Of a stretch of DNA of 64,000 nucleotides, positions 9,801 through 19,560 are shown piece after piece. The position numbers and the translations under genes are program-made. Source of the stretch: Porphyromonas sp. (lineage in GTDB: Bacteria; Bacteroidota; Bacteroidia; Bacteroidales; Porphyromonadaceae); assembly GCA_022772085.1 (NCBI GenBank), contig JALFBN010000017.1:62001-126000 (forward strand). Direction: 5' to 3'. The stretch's first letter is position 1, and each line of letters starts with the position of its first letter. The notes below the pieces were generated by a model. The model did no database searches, was not told the origin of the DNA, and worked only from the letters and a program-made list of their open reading frames with translations.

Positions 9801-10013
9801 CGCATTGCTTGGAACGGAAAGCTGGAACTTACCGTCAAAGTTAGTCGTGGTACCGATGTTGGTATGACCTACGACCACAATGTTTGCGCCAATGATAGGT
9901 TCGTTATCCTCTGCAGAAGTAACGGTACCAGTCACTGTTCTATTCTGGGCGACAGCCCAACCCAAACCCATTATCAGGGTTAGGAAGAATAGTGCCAATC
10001 TTTTCATAGACAT
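6870..10013 (-). CDS. ragA: RagA/SusC-family TonB-dependent outer-membrane transporter
   Basis: The 1047-residue protein has a signal peptide (ending AVAQ), then a carboxypeptidase-like regulatory domain (about 23-105, NRTVTGTVTSAEDNEPIIGAN). A TonB-box region (ETVVVVGYG) and a plug domain follow (KPVANVMDALQGQVAGMQV, PLYIVDGVQT, VLKDASSTSIYGARAANGVI). The rest is a long barrel ending NTRQFVGGIQLMF. These segments closely match RagA of P. gingivalis as I remember it. It works with RagB to bring oligopeptides or similar ligands across the outer membrane using TonB energy; an exbB/exbD/tonB set lies at 55-57 kb. Two near-adjacent ATGs (10013 and 10007) are possible starts. It is transcribed from its own promoter behind a long structured leader. 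Confidence 0.9.
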   Translation of the reverse strand: MSMKRLALFFLTLIMGLGWAVAQNRTVTGTVTSAEDNEPIIGANIVVVGHTNIGTTTNFDGKFQLSVPSNAKQLQFSFVGMKTQILDVKNVMNVVLTSDAEVMETVVVVGYGSGQKLSTVSGSVARVSSEKVENKPVANVMDALQGQVAGMQVQTSSGDPNATASVQIHGNASLGAGGAPLYIVDGVQTSAGVVMAMNPSDFESVTVLKDASSTSIYGARAANGVIVITTKRGKLNEDGRISINTMYGISSLISDRPMQQLMTGQELIDYQVLHTLGNYPSTTPDNEKKRLDKEQRRIFLDGFAPTAFDGSVEQKDGEFVGVVPRDHDWLSYFLGKKAPTFQADMSISGGSDNVSYYLSGGYFSQEGISRSLSRYTKVNLRSNIDARVKSWLRVGANISGGLVQNLSATGFGSAYVDGGTFGALSTPRYYSPFKRDKNGFTNEYADYMRFHRSYPVLDDAILYNPEYLNQYRKRDSHSYRLALSGYAQIRPIDGLTLKSQAGVDMIFGRGDMLSYPDLPYNNGYGSNSQSYEGSSTLTWTNTAEYKWKMNEDNDFTFLLGQEFVDNKSEGFSAIALGLTNKDFMMLGHGMKGNYLRLPSQFRSAYAYFSLFGRVNYMFKDYMAFDFTLRNDRSSRFGSKHQAATFFSVGGMFDFLRSGVVSDKGLVSTLRLKANYGTQGNSSIPLYASYARTGTINYTDELAFGVTSIGNDELAWERQGMFSLGIDYGMWNDALTVDLALYNRKTMDMLMNVPLPYSTGYSSRWENIGAMTNRGIDLTVNYNFLRTKDWDAFVSATFNYNQERVDKLFNDKTNKEGYHVGEIRYTVGKPIVFYQASFAGFDPNTGKQMWYKLDENKNVTTETTTEYSDDLKHRIDYALINAPISGGLQMGVTWKKQLSLTVDWTFATGAYSLNNDRYFLENNVGGGFLMLNRSKKLNNEWRADMNDEQKKTATASVFDESMVFDDRLIENASFLRLKNIQLAYTFPKSVFGTQKIITGAKVYVSARNLLTVTAKDYNGFDPEVSAGGLSMGDFPNTRQFVGGIQLMF

Positions 10014-10253
10014 TTCTTTTTCCTTGTTACTAATTAGTTATCTGTTTCTTTTTTCTTTCTCTATTACCAGCCATCATTTCCTATCATCAGGGGATGCTCT
10101 TCCCCACTTTACAGGTGGAGGAAAAGCACCTTATGAAGAGAGGAGAAGAAGGTGTAACACACCTAATCATATATGCCACACCTCACAAAAACTCCACTCC
10201 CCTCTGTATGCACAGAAAATATAAGGAGTAGTACGACTAACCTTTTCATTATC

Positions 10254-10310
10254 GGCGTGTTGCCTTGTAGTTACTCTACAACACAATGGAGTAACAAAAT
10301 GCAACACGTC
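10254..10310 (-). promoter_or_regulatory. Structured RNA element at the 5' end of the ragAB leader
   Basis: The transcript would open with this 57-nt nested hairpin. The outer stem pairs 10303-10310 with 10254-10261 and beyond (10 bp with one mismatch). The inner part can fold in two mutually exclusive ways that share bases 10270-10276, which is the arrangement of a conformational switch or of a protein- or sRNA-binding site. No ligand is known. Confidence 0.5.
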
Positions 10311-10323
10311 ACCATACGAGGGG

Positions 10324-10353
10324 CAAATATAGTAATTTATCGCTATATAACAA
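10324..10353 (-). promoter_or_regulatory. Promoter of ragAB
   Basis: On the minus strand TTG (10353-10351) is followed after 19 bases by TATATTTG (10331-10324), an excellent match to the Bacteroidota -33/-7 pair. Predicted transcription start is near 10317, about 300 bases before the ragA start codon. Confidence 0.7.
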
Positions 10354-10404
10354 CGATTTTATGCCATAGAGCAAGCAAAAGCTTCGACTCAAAACACGAG
10401 AGGA

Positions 10405-11181
10405 TCACATATTGCTGTTGGGATCAAAGGTTTCGAGAGAAAGCGTCTCCCCATCCCAAACGGCATAACTGCTATATTGCAACCAATCGCCCAAGATCAG
10501 TAAACGCCGCTTCCCATCCAGAGCCATATCGACCAATAAGTGTCTATGGCCGAAGACAAAGTAATCCACATGAGCATATTCGATCAGATGTTGCTTCACC
10601 CATCGAACGAGCCACTCCTCCTCTAGATGAAAATAGGGATTTTCAATCTCGTGAGGCGTTTTGGCTCTTTTGAGTCCACGTCGTCGGCTTTGTTCGCTCA
10701 AAAACAAAGCGAGCCCTACCGTCCAACGTGGATGCACGGCAGCATAAAGACACTGCGCCCATTTGGCACGGAAGAGTCGATACATGAAGTTATTGACCCA
10801 ACACTCTCGACGATACTCTTCGTCTCCATGGGCTAGACGAAAGACGGCCTTTCCCAGCCGAACTTCCAATGCATTAGACAGTACTTTAGCTCCAATCTCT
10901 CGCTCTAGATAGTCACCCATCCATACGTCATGATTGCCTTGGAAGAAATAGACTTCGACTCCCCTATCAACAAGTTCGGCCACCTTACCAAGAAAGCGGA
11001 CATAGCCCTTAGGGACAACATGCCGATACTCGAACCAATAGTCGAACATATCGCCCAAAAAGAAGATTGCCTCTGCGCTAGGGGCAATGGCATCCAGCCA
11101 CGCCACCAAACGACGCTCCACGGCCAAAGGGTCGGGATGATAATGCGAACCCAAGTGGGCGTCACTTGTAAAGTAGATCAC
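10405..11181 (-). CDS. lpxH: UDP-2,3-diacylglucosamine diphosphatase
   Basis: LpxH splits UDP-2,3-diacylglucosamine to lipid X and UMP, the fourth committed step of lipid A synthesis, at the inner membrane surface. The 258-residue protein carries the calcineurin-like metallophosphatase motifs in order: SDAHLG at residue 6, GDMFDYW near 43, GNHD near 82, a HGDE stretch near 118, and GHRH near 215. Length fits LpxH (about 240 residues) and the Bacteroidota form with a positively charged central insertion (EQSRRRGLKRAK) that could contact the membrane. It starts 51 bases after the DUF59 gene on the same strand. Confidence 0.85.
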   Translation of the reverse strand: MIYFTSDAHLGSHYHPDPLAVERRLVAWLDAIAPSAEAIFFLGDMFDYWFEYRHVVPKGYVRFLGKVAELVDRGVEVYFFQGNHDVWMGDYLEREIGAKVLSNALEVRLGKAVFRLAHGDEEYRRECWVNNFMYRLFRAKWAQCLYAAVHPRWTVGLALFLSEQSRRRGLKRAKTPHEIENPYFHLEEEWLVRWVKQHLIEYAHVDYFVFGHRHLLVDMALDGKRRLLILGDWLQYSSYAVWDGETLSLETFDPNSNM

Positions 11182-11232
11182 GGAAGCATTGTAAAGTTAG
11201 AGGTTATAGCATGCACTCTTATCAGGAGATGT

Positions 11233-11550
11233 TTAGAGGAACCCTAGTTCGAGCTTTGCTTCCTCGCTCATCATATCCTTATTCCATTCAGGCTCAAACG
11301 TCAGTTCGATATCGCAGTGCGAAACGCCCTTAACGCTTTCGGCCTTGAGACGAACATCTTCCAATATAAAATCGGCAGCAGGGCAATTAGGAGCCGTGAG
11401 CGTCATAGTAATTGTCACCAGCCCTTCGTCAGTCACCTGTACTCCATAAATCAGCCCTAGATCATACACATTTACAGGGATCTCGGGATCAAATACCGTA
11501 CGAAGCATCCGTACAATATCCTCTTCTATTCTCAAAAATTCATTCTCCAT
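11233..11550 (-). CDS. DUF59/MIP18-type Fe-S assembly factor (SufT-like)
   Basis: The 105-residue form MENEFLRIEEDIVRML contains the DUF59 signature FDPEIPVNVYDLGLIYGV near residues 18-35 and a PNCPAADFI segment with the family's conserved cysteine. DUF59 proteins (SufT, PaaD, MIP18) assist maturation of iron-sulfur proteins. An ORF start at 11607 adds 19 residues of poor quality, so I place the start at 11550. The next gene downstream is lpxH, 51 bases away. No suf genes are in the window, so the specific partner is unknown. Confidence 0.75.
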   Translation of the reverse strand: MENEFLRIEEDIVRMLRTVFDPEIPVNVYDLGLIYGVQVTDEGLVTITMTLTAPNCPAADFILEDVRLKAESVKGVSHCDIELTFEPEWNKDMMSEEAKLELGFL

Positions 11551-11699
11551 AGGATTACATATCTCCGTAAAACAGCGAAGAAAACCACATAAGAAAAAGA
11601 GGAGCAAAGGAGAGTTCTACTCTATGACATGGAAAGGAGTTCATGCGAACCACCTCTGCCCTCTCTTGCTTTTACAATTAAATCTCTATGATGGAAGCA

Positions 11700-13850
11700 T
11701 CAGAATTTGGGCTTCATCTCGTCGATCAAGCGTTGGCATCCTGCAAACTTATCCACGATGAAGAGCAGATAACGGATATCCAAGATGATACTTCTCTGAT
11801 AGTTTGGGAGATACTCGATATCACCACCAACCCCCTCCCAGTTTCGGTCGAAGTTAAGTCCGATCAGCTCTCCTCGAGCATTCATCACGGGGCTACCCGA
11901 GTTACCGCCCGTCGTATGGGTCGTTGCACAGAAGTTCACCGGCATAGAACCATCTGCATTGGCATAACGGCCGTAGTCTTTAGCTTCGTAAAGTGCTTTG
12001 AGTCGGGGAGCTACCACATATTCCCAATTATTGGGATCTTCCTTTTCCATAACGCCCTCTAGAGTACTCTTTGCACCATAGGTCACCACATCACGAGGTT
12101 GATACCCCTTGATCTGACCATAGGTAAAGCGGAGGGTTAGGTTGGCATCAGGGGCGATATTGGGCTGTCCTTGCATATCGAGGATTGAACTAACGTAGGA
12201 GCGTTGTGCTGCAGCCAAAGGAGCATCGAAAGCAGCCACCTCACGAGCCAACTGCTGATATTCATAGATCACAGAGGCGGAGAAACGACTCATGGGGTCA
12301 CGAAGAAGGCGATCTCGCTCTGGATTTTTCATAAATTCCTCGAAACGTTCGCGAGAAGCGTAGATAGACTTTTCAAAAATCATCTCCACGTAAGCCTTAG
12401 CCGAACCGAACTCGGCAATCCCCTCACGAATGGATATAGGTTGCTTTTCTGCAGGGATCCGCTCAGCATAACGCGAAAGGAGGGCTATTGCCAGTGCCTT
12501 GTCTACTTCGGGACTGTAATCCTTGTTAAAGAAAGCATCGAACTGCTTACGAATCTCCTTCAGACCGGCTTCACGCTTTGTGGGATTATCCCAATGGTTG
12601 GCAATATCGGAATTGGCAGCAGGAGCATTGCTCATCTCAATACCCATCAAGATTCCTTCGAGGAGGTAACGTTGGCGCATCCTCAAATCGCTTCGTCCCT
12701 CGATAGCACGGCTGATCGCCTGCACAGCCTGATCAGTTGTTGCGATCCCCTTTTGTTTTGCCCAGGCGAGCACCTCTTGTTGTTGTTGGAGTTTGATCTC
12801 ACGGAGCGAACGTCTACGAATCGCCCAGTTAGCTCCTTGGGCACGTTTGTACCCATTTTGACTTGAAGCATACTTAGCGGCATACATGATATTGATCTTG
12901 GGATCTGCAAGCATCTCACGGAGCATTACATCTTGCAAGATGCCGCGCATCTCGATACGGATATTATTGTCTATTTCACTCCATTCAGTCACCTCATCGG
13001 CAGTAAAGAACTTGTAGGTCGTGCCGGGATACCCCATAATCAGGGCAAAGTCTCCCTCCTGTACCCCTTGTGCATTGATCTGCATCCATCGTTTGGGTTG
13101 ATAGGGTACGTTATCTTTGGAATAGGCAACAGGATTCCCCTCCTTATCGGCATAAATACGGAAAATAGAAAAGTCGCCCGTATGGCGAGGCCAAGCCCAA
13201 TTGTCCGTGTCGCTTCCAAACTTCCCTATTGAACTGGGAGGAGCGGCTACTAGACGTACATCACGGAACACCTTTTTGGTGAACATATAGTAGCGATTAC
13301 CTCCATAGAAAGGTTTGATCTCGTAGCGATAGCCCTCTCGCTGTGCAGCTTTCTTACCCACAATTTGGGGAGCAAGAGCAGAGAGGAACTTAGGAGAGAG
13401 GAATTCCATCCCCGTGGGCTTTTTAATGCGCTCCAGCTCTTTCTGCACCACAACGGTCACATCGGTAATCTCATCCACAATCTCTACTTCCAGACCGGGA
13501 TTGATCAGTTCTTCGGCAAAGCTATTGCTCCAAAAACCATCTTTGAGATAATTGTGTTGTACACTACTATGCTTTTGGATTTGGTCGTAACCACAATGGT
13601 GATTCGTTAAGATCAAACCTTGGTTAGAAACCAGTACACCCGTACAACCACCATCGAACATAACCACAGCATCCTTGAGCGAGGAGCCTTGAGGGTTGTA
13701 GATATCGGCAGCCTCCAGTTGCATTCCTAAACTCTTCATGCGGGCCACCTGTCCGTTAATTTGTTGCATAAGCCACATACCACCATCGGCATAGGCTAGA
13801 GAAGCCACGACGAGGGATAGCAAGGGCAATAGAAAAAACCGTTTATTCAT
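11700..13850 (-). CDS. dpp11: S46 dipeptidyl-peptidase, DPP11 type (Asp/Glu-specific)
   Basis: The enzyme removes N-terminal dipeptides from peptides in the periplasm, feeding amino-acid fermentation. The 716-residue protein has a signal peptide (residues 1-21, ending AYA). The trypsin-like fold shows NHHCGYD with the catalytic His at residue 85 and GGNSGSPV with the catalytic Ser at residue 651. Residue 669, 18 after that Ser, is Arg (NFDRN). In P. gingivalis the equivalent pair is Ser655/Arg673 in DPP11, whereas DPP7 has Gly673; so this copy should prefer Asp/Glu at P1. The start at 13848-13850 avoids overlap with the CYTH gene 34 bases upstream. Confidence 0.88.
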   Translation of the reverse strand: MNKRFFLLPLLSLVVASLAYADGGMWLMQQINGQVARMKSLGMQLEAADIYNPQGSSLKDAVVMFDGGCTGVLVSNQGLILTNHHCGYDQIQKHSSVQHNYLKDGFWSNSFAEELINPGLEVEIVDEITDVTVVVQKELERIKKPTGMEFLSPKFLSALAPQIVGKKAAQREGYRYEIKPFYGGNRYYMFTKKVFRDVRLVAAPPSSIGKFGSDTDNWAWPRHTGDFSIFRIYADKEGNPVAYSKDNVPYQPKRWMQINAQGVQEGDFALIMGYPGTTYKFFTADEVTEWSEIDNNIRIEMRGILQDVMLREMLADPKINIMYAAKYASSQNGYKRAQGANWAIRRRSLREIKLQQQQEVLAWAKQKGIATTDQAVQAISRAIEGRSDLRMRQRYLLEGILMGIEMSNAPAANSDIANHWDNPTKREAGLKEIRKQFDAFFNKDYSPEVDKALAIALLSRYAERIPAEKQPISIREGIAEFGSAKAYVEMIFEKSIYASRERFEEFMKNPERDRLLRDPMSRFSASVIYEYQQLAREVAAFDAPLAAAQRSYVSSILDMQGQPNIAPDANLTLRFTYGQIKGYQPRDVVTYGAKSTLEGVMEKEDPNNWEYVVAPRLKALYEAKDYGRYANADGSMPVNFCATTHTTGGNSGSPVMNARGELIGLNFDRNWEGVGGDIEYLPNYQRSIILDIRYLLFIVDKFAGCQRLIDEMKPKF

Positions 13851-13884
13851 TTCGTTTGTACTACTGATTAAAGTATTGGATATT

Positions 13885-14388
13885 TTAATTGTCTTTGGTA
13901 CCAATGAGGGACCGGAGTTCGTCTTGACACATACGAGAAAGCACACTATTATAGTAGCGTGCATCGCCCGTAACCTCCGCCCCGATCCATGGGGGCAAAG
14001 GGGGAAAGTCTTCCACCCTTGACAATTCAACCTCAGCTATGATAAGCCCGTCAAGAGATCCATGAAAGAGATCGACTTCCCATAAAAATCCCTCATAAGG
14101 GATATAGTAACGAGTCTTCTCTATCTCTCCTTCAAAGGTTGAAGTTTGCAGTATCGCCCGCGCCTCCTCAAGCGAAATCTCACGCTCCTCCTCTTCACGT
14201 ATCCAACCACTACACGAGGAACGTCCCTTTTGTGTTAGATATGCCCTCTGATCCATAAAACGGATCCGTCGAGTCACCCCCACGTTCTCCTCAGGGAGGT
14301 AGTACTGGCGGATTTTCGCGCAACGCAAAGCCTCTTGAATAAAGCTTCGATCCGTTACTAAAAACTTGCGTTCGATCTCTAGTGCCAT
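13885..14388 (-). CDS. CYTH-domain protein
   Basis: The 167-residue protein opens with ALEIERKFLV, the ExExK signature of the CYTH fold (adenylate cyclase CyaB / thiamine triphosphatase tunnel). Alternating charged strands follow: RRIRFMDQRAYLTQKG, then REEEEREISLEEAR and EVDLFHGSLDGLIIAEVEL. Bacterial CYTH proteins mostly hydrolyse inorganic tripolyphosphate or organic triphosphates with Mg2+. The substrate here is unknown. It lies 23 bases downstream of the DUF2027-Smr gene and 34 bases upstream of dpp11, so the three are probably co-transcribed. Confidence 0.8.
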   Translation of the reverse strand: MALEIERKFLVTDRSFIQEALRCAKIRQYYLPEENVGVTRRIRFMDQRAYLTQKGRSSCSGWIREEEEREISLEEARAILQTSTFEGEIEKTRYYIPYEGFLWEVDLFHGSLDGLIIAEVELSRVEDFPPLPPWIGAEVTGDARYYNSVLSRMCQDELRSLIGTKDN

Positions 14389-14411
14389 ACAATGTACAAG
14401 GGATTTGCCTC

Positions 14412-15575
14412 TTAGTGAATGGTCACCTTGGTAGCTCCGAAACCATACTCTTGGAACGAAGCATCTTGTGCCGAAGCCTTGGGATAGTATCGACGCAATG
14501 CATCTAGAATCGCCTTACGCAATACCCCCTCACCCTTACCATGAATAAAGACGATCTCCGTACCCTTTTGGCTTCGATGTTGATCCATCGTCTTGCGAAA
14601 GATGGAGAGTTGATGCTCCAAGATATCTTTAGGAGAAAGTCCCTGAAGAGAGGGAAGCAGCTCATGAGCATGCAGATCTACCTCCACAAGCTCCTTTTTA
14701 TTTGATTTGGATTTATGTTCTTTCGTAGGCTTGGGACGGGCAATATCTTTGGGCTTGCGGGGTGTCATCAGGGCCTCTGTCAGGGGCTCCACATCTGCCT
14801 CTGTGAGAGGCTCATGGCAGGGGCGATCCTGTTCCACAAGGGGAAGAATCAGCGCATCTTCGTCGAAGAAGTCATTATCTCCATAGCAATGGCGCTTAAA
14901 GAACTTCACGCCATCGGGCTTAAAGTCGAGGGAAATCGGTTCTTTATGGAGGTATTTCTTTTGGGGTTTATAGGGTAAGAAAGAGAGGTGCAGTCGCTCC
15001 CGATCATTTAGTTCCACAAGTGGTATCGTATCAACCAAGAGCTTCGTATCTCGCTCGATCAAACCTGTTGCAATGATTTTGTAGAAGCCATTGCTCTGCT
15101 GTGCCGAAAGCGTATAATAACCGTGATAATTGCTATCATTGATGAAGTAACACTCCAAAGGCGAACTGCCAAAGGACCTAAAATCTTCGGGAAGCCATGC
15201 AAGATACAGGGAAACTTGCTCGCCTTCAGGTCGCTCGGGGAGGAAGGACTGGGGAGAGGGAAGGGGCTTCTCAGGCATCTCCACGGAAGGAAGATGCGAG
15301 GAGTAAGCCTCAGGGACAGGTTTGCTCAAAGGAGGTGTATCCTCCATACGACGCTGACGTTTAAGATCCCGTTCCTCCTTGATCTCCTTTGGAGTGCGAT
15401 AAGCCGGAATAAAAGTATCACCCTCGCTCACTACAACACATTCGCGGATGGGCGTTGGCAACTCAAAGCCGTCATCCCCCTCCACGTAAGCCACTTTACC
15501 CACAATACGACGCACAATACCTCCGCCCTGTGCATTCAAGTAACGAACCCGATCTCCTATATTTACTCTTGCCAT
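14412..15575 (-). CDS. DUF2027 protein with C-terminal Smr domain
   Basis: The 387-residue protein starts MARVNIGDRVRYLNAQGGG, a small beta-barrel start typical of DUF2027. A Pro/Arg/Lys linker follows, then a beta-rich central domain of about 100-230 (VSLYLAWLPEDFRSFG, CYFINDSNYHGYY). The C-terminal 90 residues are an Smr domain: VEVDLHAHELLPSL, then IVFIHGKGEGVLRKAI. Smr domains nick or bind nucleic acids, as in MutS2, but no MutS part is present. The central role in Bacteroidota is unknown. It heads the group that includes the CYTH and dpp11 genes. Confidence 0.78.
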   Translation of the reverse strand: MARVNIGDRVRYLNAQGGGIVRRIVGKVAYVEGDDGFELPTPIRECVVVSEGDTFIPAYRTPKEIKEERDLKRQRRMEDTPPLSKPVPEAYSSHLPSVEMPEKPLPSPQSFLPERPEGEQVSLYLAWLPEDFRSFGSSPLECYFINDSNYHGYYTLSAQQSNGFYKIIATGLIERDTKLLVDTIPLVELNDRERLHLSFLPYKPQKKYLHKEPISLDFKPDGVKFFKRHCYGDNDFFDEDALILPLVEQDRPCHEPLTEADVEPLTEALMTPRKPKDIARPKPTKEHKSKSNKKELVEVDLHAHELLPSLQGLSPKDILEHQLSIFRKTMDQHRSQKGTEIVFIHGKGEGVLRKAILDALRRYYPKASAQDASFQEYGFGATKVTIH

Positions 15576-15678
15576 TTCGTTGTCATTCTGTTTCTGTGAG
15601 TATGGGGGCTTGATGAAGTTACACGCCCCACTCTCTGCGAAGTTACGGTTTTCTCACTGAATAGCACAACACCGCACC

Positions 15679-15723
15679 AAAAGAGGAGGTGATCACCCTT
15701 TCGGACTTGGGAACCACCTCCTC
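15679..15723 (-). terminator. Probable terminator of the tyrosine phenol-lyase gene
   Basis: A perfect 9-bp stem (15683-15691 with 15715-15723) with a 23-base loop is followed on the minus strand by CTTTT. It lies 38 bases past the lyase stop codon. The long loop makes it weaker than a textbook terminator. The left arm also overlaps a GGTGATCACC palindrome (15688-15697). Confidence 0.5.
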
Positions 15724-15760
15724 GCAACTAGTTTACAAAACAACAATATAGTATACTCAA

Positions 15761-17155
<1,395 letters not shown>

Positions 17156-17236
17156 TTAAGGGTTTATACTCTTTTTAATAAAGGGAGTGAGAGACCCACA
17201 AAAGAGAGTCATCACCCTCCTTTGATCTCCGTAATG

Positions 17237-17269
17237 CAAATATAGTTTATATATCGACAATAACGGCAA
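17237..17269 (-). promoter_or_regulatory. Promoter of tpl
   Basis: Minus strand TATATTTG (17244-17237) with TTG (17269-17267) 22 bases upstream. Predicted start near 17230, leaving a leader of about 87 bases to the ATG at 17143. Confidence 0.5.
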
Positions 17270-17605
17270 TTTGGCAAAATATACATCTAAATACCAACAA
17301 AGTGCTACACAAAGAGCTGCAAAAAGATTATTATATCCATCTGTCCAACCAAAAACTGCATATAATACAATTGATATTCCGACAAGGAATCTCATCAGCC
17401 AGAAAAAGAACAGATCAAAATGAATCAGGCAAACGAAGGACAAACTAAATCTTTAGACGTGTTTCGCCGGGAATCGGTTGCTCTATTTTTCTTACCCAAG
17501 ACTTTATTTTTTCTGCCCAAGAAAATAGAAACTGAAGGGCTACACTTTTTCAACTCCTGCCCAATGATTTTTAAGCTCTACGGAGCAAGAAGAGAGAAGG
17601 TTAGC

Positions 17606-17638
17606 TTTTGGGTAGTTGCGTAATAATCCGTACATTTG
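17606..17638 (+). promoter_or_regulatory. Promoter of dnaX
   Basis: TTTTG (17606-17610), 20-base spacer, TACATTTG (17631-17638): a close match to the Bacteroidota consensus. Predicted start near 17645, about 53 bases before the ATG at 17698. It also shows that an in-frame start at 17608 cannot be used. Confidence 0.6.
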
Positions 17639-17697
17639 TGCTTGGATTGGACGGAATTATGTCCAGTCGATTGGCAATTAGAGTACTCTACACACAT

Positions 17698-19497
17698 ATG
17701 AGTGAAAAGTTTGTCGTATCTGCACGCAAGTACCGTCCCGACTCGTTTGAGAGTCTGCTTGGACAAGAAGCTGTAAGCGAGACCCTCCGGCGCTCCATCT
17801 TGCAGCAGAAAACGGCACACGCCTACCTTTTCTGCGGTCCTCGTGGAGTGGGTAAAACATCCGCAGCACGCATCTTTGCAAAAGCGATCAATTGCGCCTC
17901 TCCGCTCACGAGTGGAGAAGCTTGTGGCACCTGCGAAAGCTGCCGAGCCTTCGAAGCACAACGCTCCTTCAACGTATTTGAGTTGGATGCCGCCTCGAAC
18001 AACTCTGCCAACGATATCCGTCAACTCATTGAAGAGGTGAGTATTCCTCCCCAAGTAGGACAGTACAAAGTCTACATCATCGATGAGGTGCATATGCTCT
18101 CTACGGCTGCTTTTAACGCATTTCTGAAAACGTTGGAAGAGCCTCCCGAATATGTCGTCTTTATCTTAGCAACAACGGAGAAGCACAAAATACTCCCCAC
18201 CATCTTATCGCGTTGCCAAGTGTTTGACTTCAAACCGATCCCGAGTGACGTGATTGTACGGCAACTGCTTCGCATCGCCCAAATCGAAAACATCCAAGTA
18301 GAACCCAAAGCCCTCGAACTGATCGCCCGAGAGGCTGATGGAGGAATGCGTGATGCCCTATCGGTATTCGATCGCATCGCAAGCTACACAGATGGCAAAG
18401 TATCTTACAGTCGTACGCTAGAGAGCCTCAATATCTTGGACGAAGAGTATTACTTCAAGTTTGTAGACAACATCTCTCGCAACGACTATTCCGCTAACCT
18501 CGTGCTCCTGGACGAACTCCTATTACGAGGATTTGATCCTAAAACCATCATTATGGGGCTGACCGATTTTTTGCGAAGTCTGCTCCTGGCAATTGATAAT
18601 TTGACCCTTCCCCTCTTGCATCTATCAGAGGAGACGGCTATCTCGTACAGTAAATTGGCACAAAAATGTGGTCGAGGATTTTTGTATCAAGCGTTGGCCC
18701 GACTCCTGAATTGCCTCAAAGAGTATCGCAATAGCAATGCCAAACGATTACTCGTAGAGATGACACTCATGTCACTCACCTCTTTGGCTCAAGAGGGAAT
18801 CCCCTCAGCAACACCATCGCCGGCACAAACACCTCAATCGCCCTCTGTCGGTGGGGCTCGACCACAACCACAACAGGCGGGAGCTTCAGCCCCTCGTCCT
18901 ACCCCATCAGCCCCCATAGCTCCCACACCTACACGCGTTGTACCTAAAGGACCGATCCCTTCAGGAGTAAACCCGAAGCCGATGGAGCAAGTCCCCATGC
19001 CTCAAGTGGAAATTCCTCGCCCCTCAGCACCGGCACCGATTCACGTCCCGATGCCACGGCAAGCCGTGAAAGAAGTTCAGAAAAAAGAGGAATCTACCCC
19101 TGCCAATCCATCCAAGGAAGGCAAACCCTTTTCGGAAGAGGATATGCAGATCGCATGGAATACCTATGCAGCTGATTACCTGCAAAACAATGTATTTTTA
19201 CAGGGAGCTTTTCGGGATGTGATCCCACAGTTACACAACGACACCGAAGTGCATGTGGCGATGATCAACAGACCTCAAGTCAATGCTGTAGAGCGAATCA
19301 AAAACTCAATTGTCGAGTACCTCCGCCGAGAGCTTCGTAATGGTGATATTACGTTGCACATCCGCCAAGCCGAAACGAAAGAGGAGGTCGAAGAGCAGAC
19401 AGGCATCTCCCCGTGGGATCGATTCGTACAGATGGCTTCAGATCCCAAAACACTTGTCAGTCAGATGATCCAAGAACTTCGTCTGCGCCCCATCTAG
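17698..19497 (+). CDS. dnaX: DNA polymerase III subunit gamma/tau
   Basis: The clamp-loader ATPase of the replicative polymerase. The 599-residue protein begins MSEKFVVSARKYRPDSF. The AAA+ core has Walker A GPRGVGKTS (47-55), a zinc module of four cysteines (66, 76, 79, 82) and Walker B YIIDEVHML (126-134). A helical collar follows, then a Pro/Ala/Gln-rich linker at about 375-475 (PTPSAPIAPTPTR) and a C-terminal domain that in tau would contact the polymerase. An in-frame start 30 codons earlier exists but lies before the promoter -7 box, so ATG 17698 is chosen. I did not see an obvious slippery heptamer that would give a gamma form. Confidence 0.92.
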   Translation: MSEKFVVSARKYRPDSFESLLGQEAVSETLRRSILQQKTAHAYLFCGPRGVGKTSAARIFAKAINCASPLTSGEACGTCESCRAFEAQRSFNVFELDAASNNSANDIRQLIEEVSIPPQVGQYKVYIIDEVHMLSTAAFNAFLKTLEEPPEYVVFILATTEKHKILPTILSRCQVFDFKPIPSDVIVRQLLRIAQIENIQVEPKALELIAREADGGMRDALSVFDRIASYTDGKVSYSRTLESLNILDEEYYFKFVDNISRNDYSANLVLLDELLLRGFDPKTIIMGLTDFLRSLLLAIDNLTLPLLHLSEETAISYSKLAQKCGRGFLYQALARLLNCLKEYRNSNAKRLLVEMTLMSLTSLAQEGIPSATPSPAQTPQSPSVGGARPQPQQAGASAPRPTPSAPIAPTPTRVVPKGPIPSGVNPKPMEQVPMPQVEIPRPSAPAPIHVPMPRQAVKEVQKKEESTPANPSKEGKPFSEEDMQIAWNTYAADYLQNNVFLQGAFRDVIPQLHNDTEVHVAMINRPQVNAVERIKNSIVEYLRRELRNGDITLHIRQAETKEEVEEQTGISPWDRFVQMASDPKTLVSQMIQELRLRPI

Positions 19498-19560
19498 ACC
19501 AATACCTCCACAAGAGAATTATATATGTAATTAAGTATAAGTACAAACCCTAAAAAAATT

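Larger units (their letters stand above)
10014..10404 (-). promoter_or_regulatory. ragAB leader and promoter region, without a gene
   Basis: This 391-base gap between lpxH and ragA has no convincing ORF. It holds the ragA promoter and a predicted leader of about 300 nt. Stem-loops seen on the minus strand: a 10-bp (one mismatch) outer stem 10301-10310 with 10254-10263, enclosing a perfect 7-bp stem (10289-10295 with 10270-10276) and an alternative 6-bp stem (10276-10281 with 10265-10270); a perfect 6-bp hairpin with 3-nt loop at 10150-10164 followed by a C/U-rich tract; and an imperfect hairpin near 10096-10127. Confidence 0.6.

Noticed and set aside
9129-9983. 284-codon plus-strand ORF opposite ragA
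   Set aside because: It is a shadow of the plug-domain coding region; the ragA frame has full family motifs.
17156-17443. Hydrophobic 95-codon minus-strand ORF in the tpl-dnaX gap
   Set aside because: It spans the tpl promoter (17237-17269) and is AT-rich, which gives hydrophobic residues by chance.
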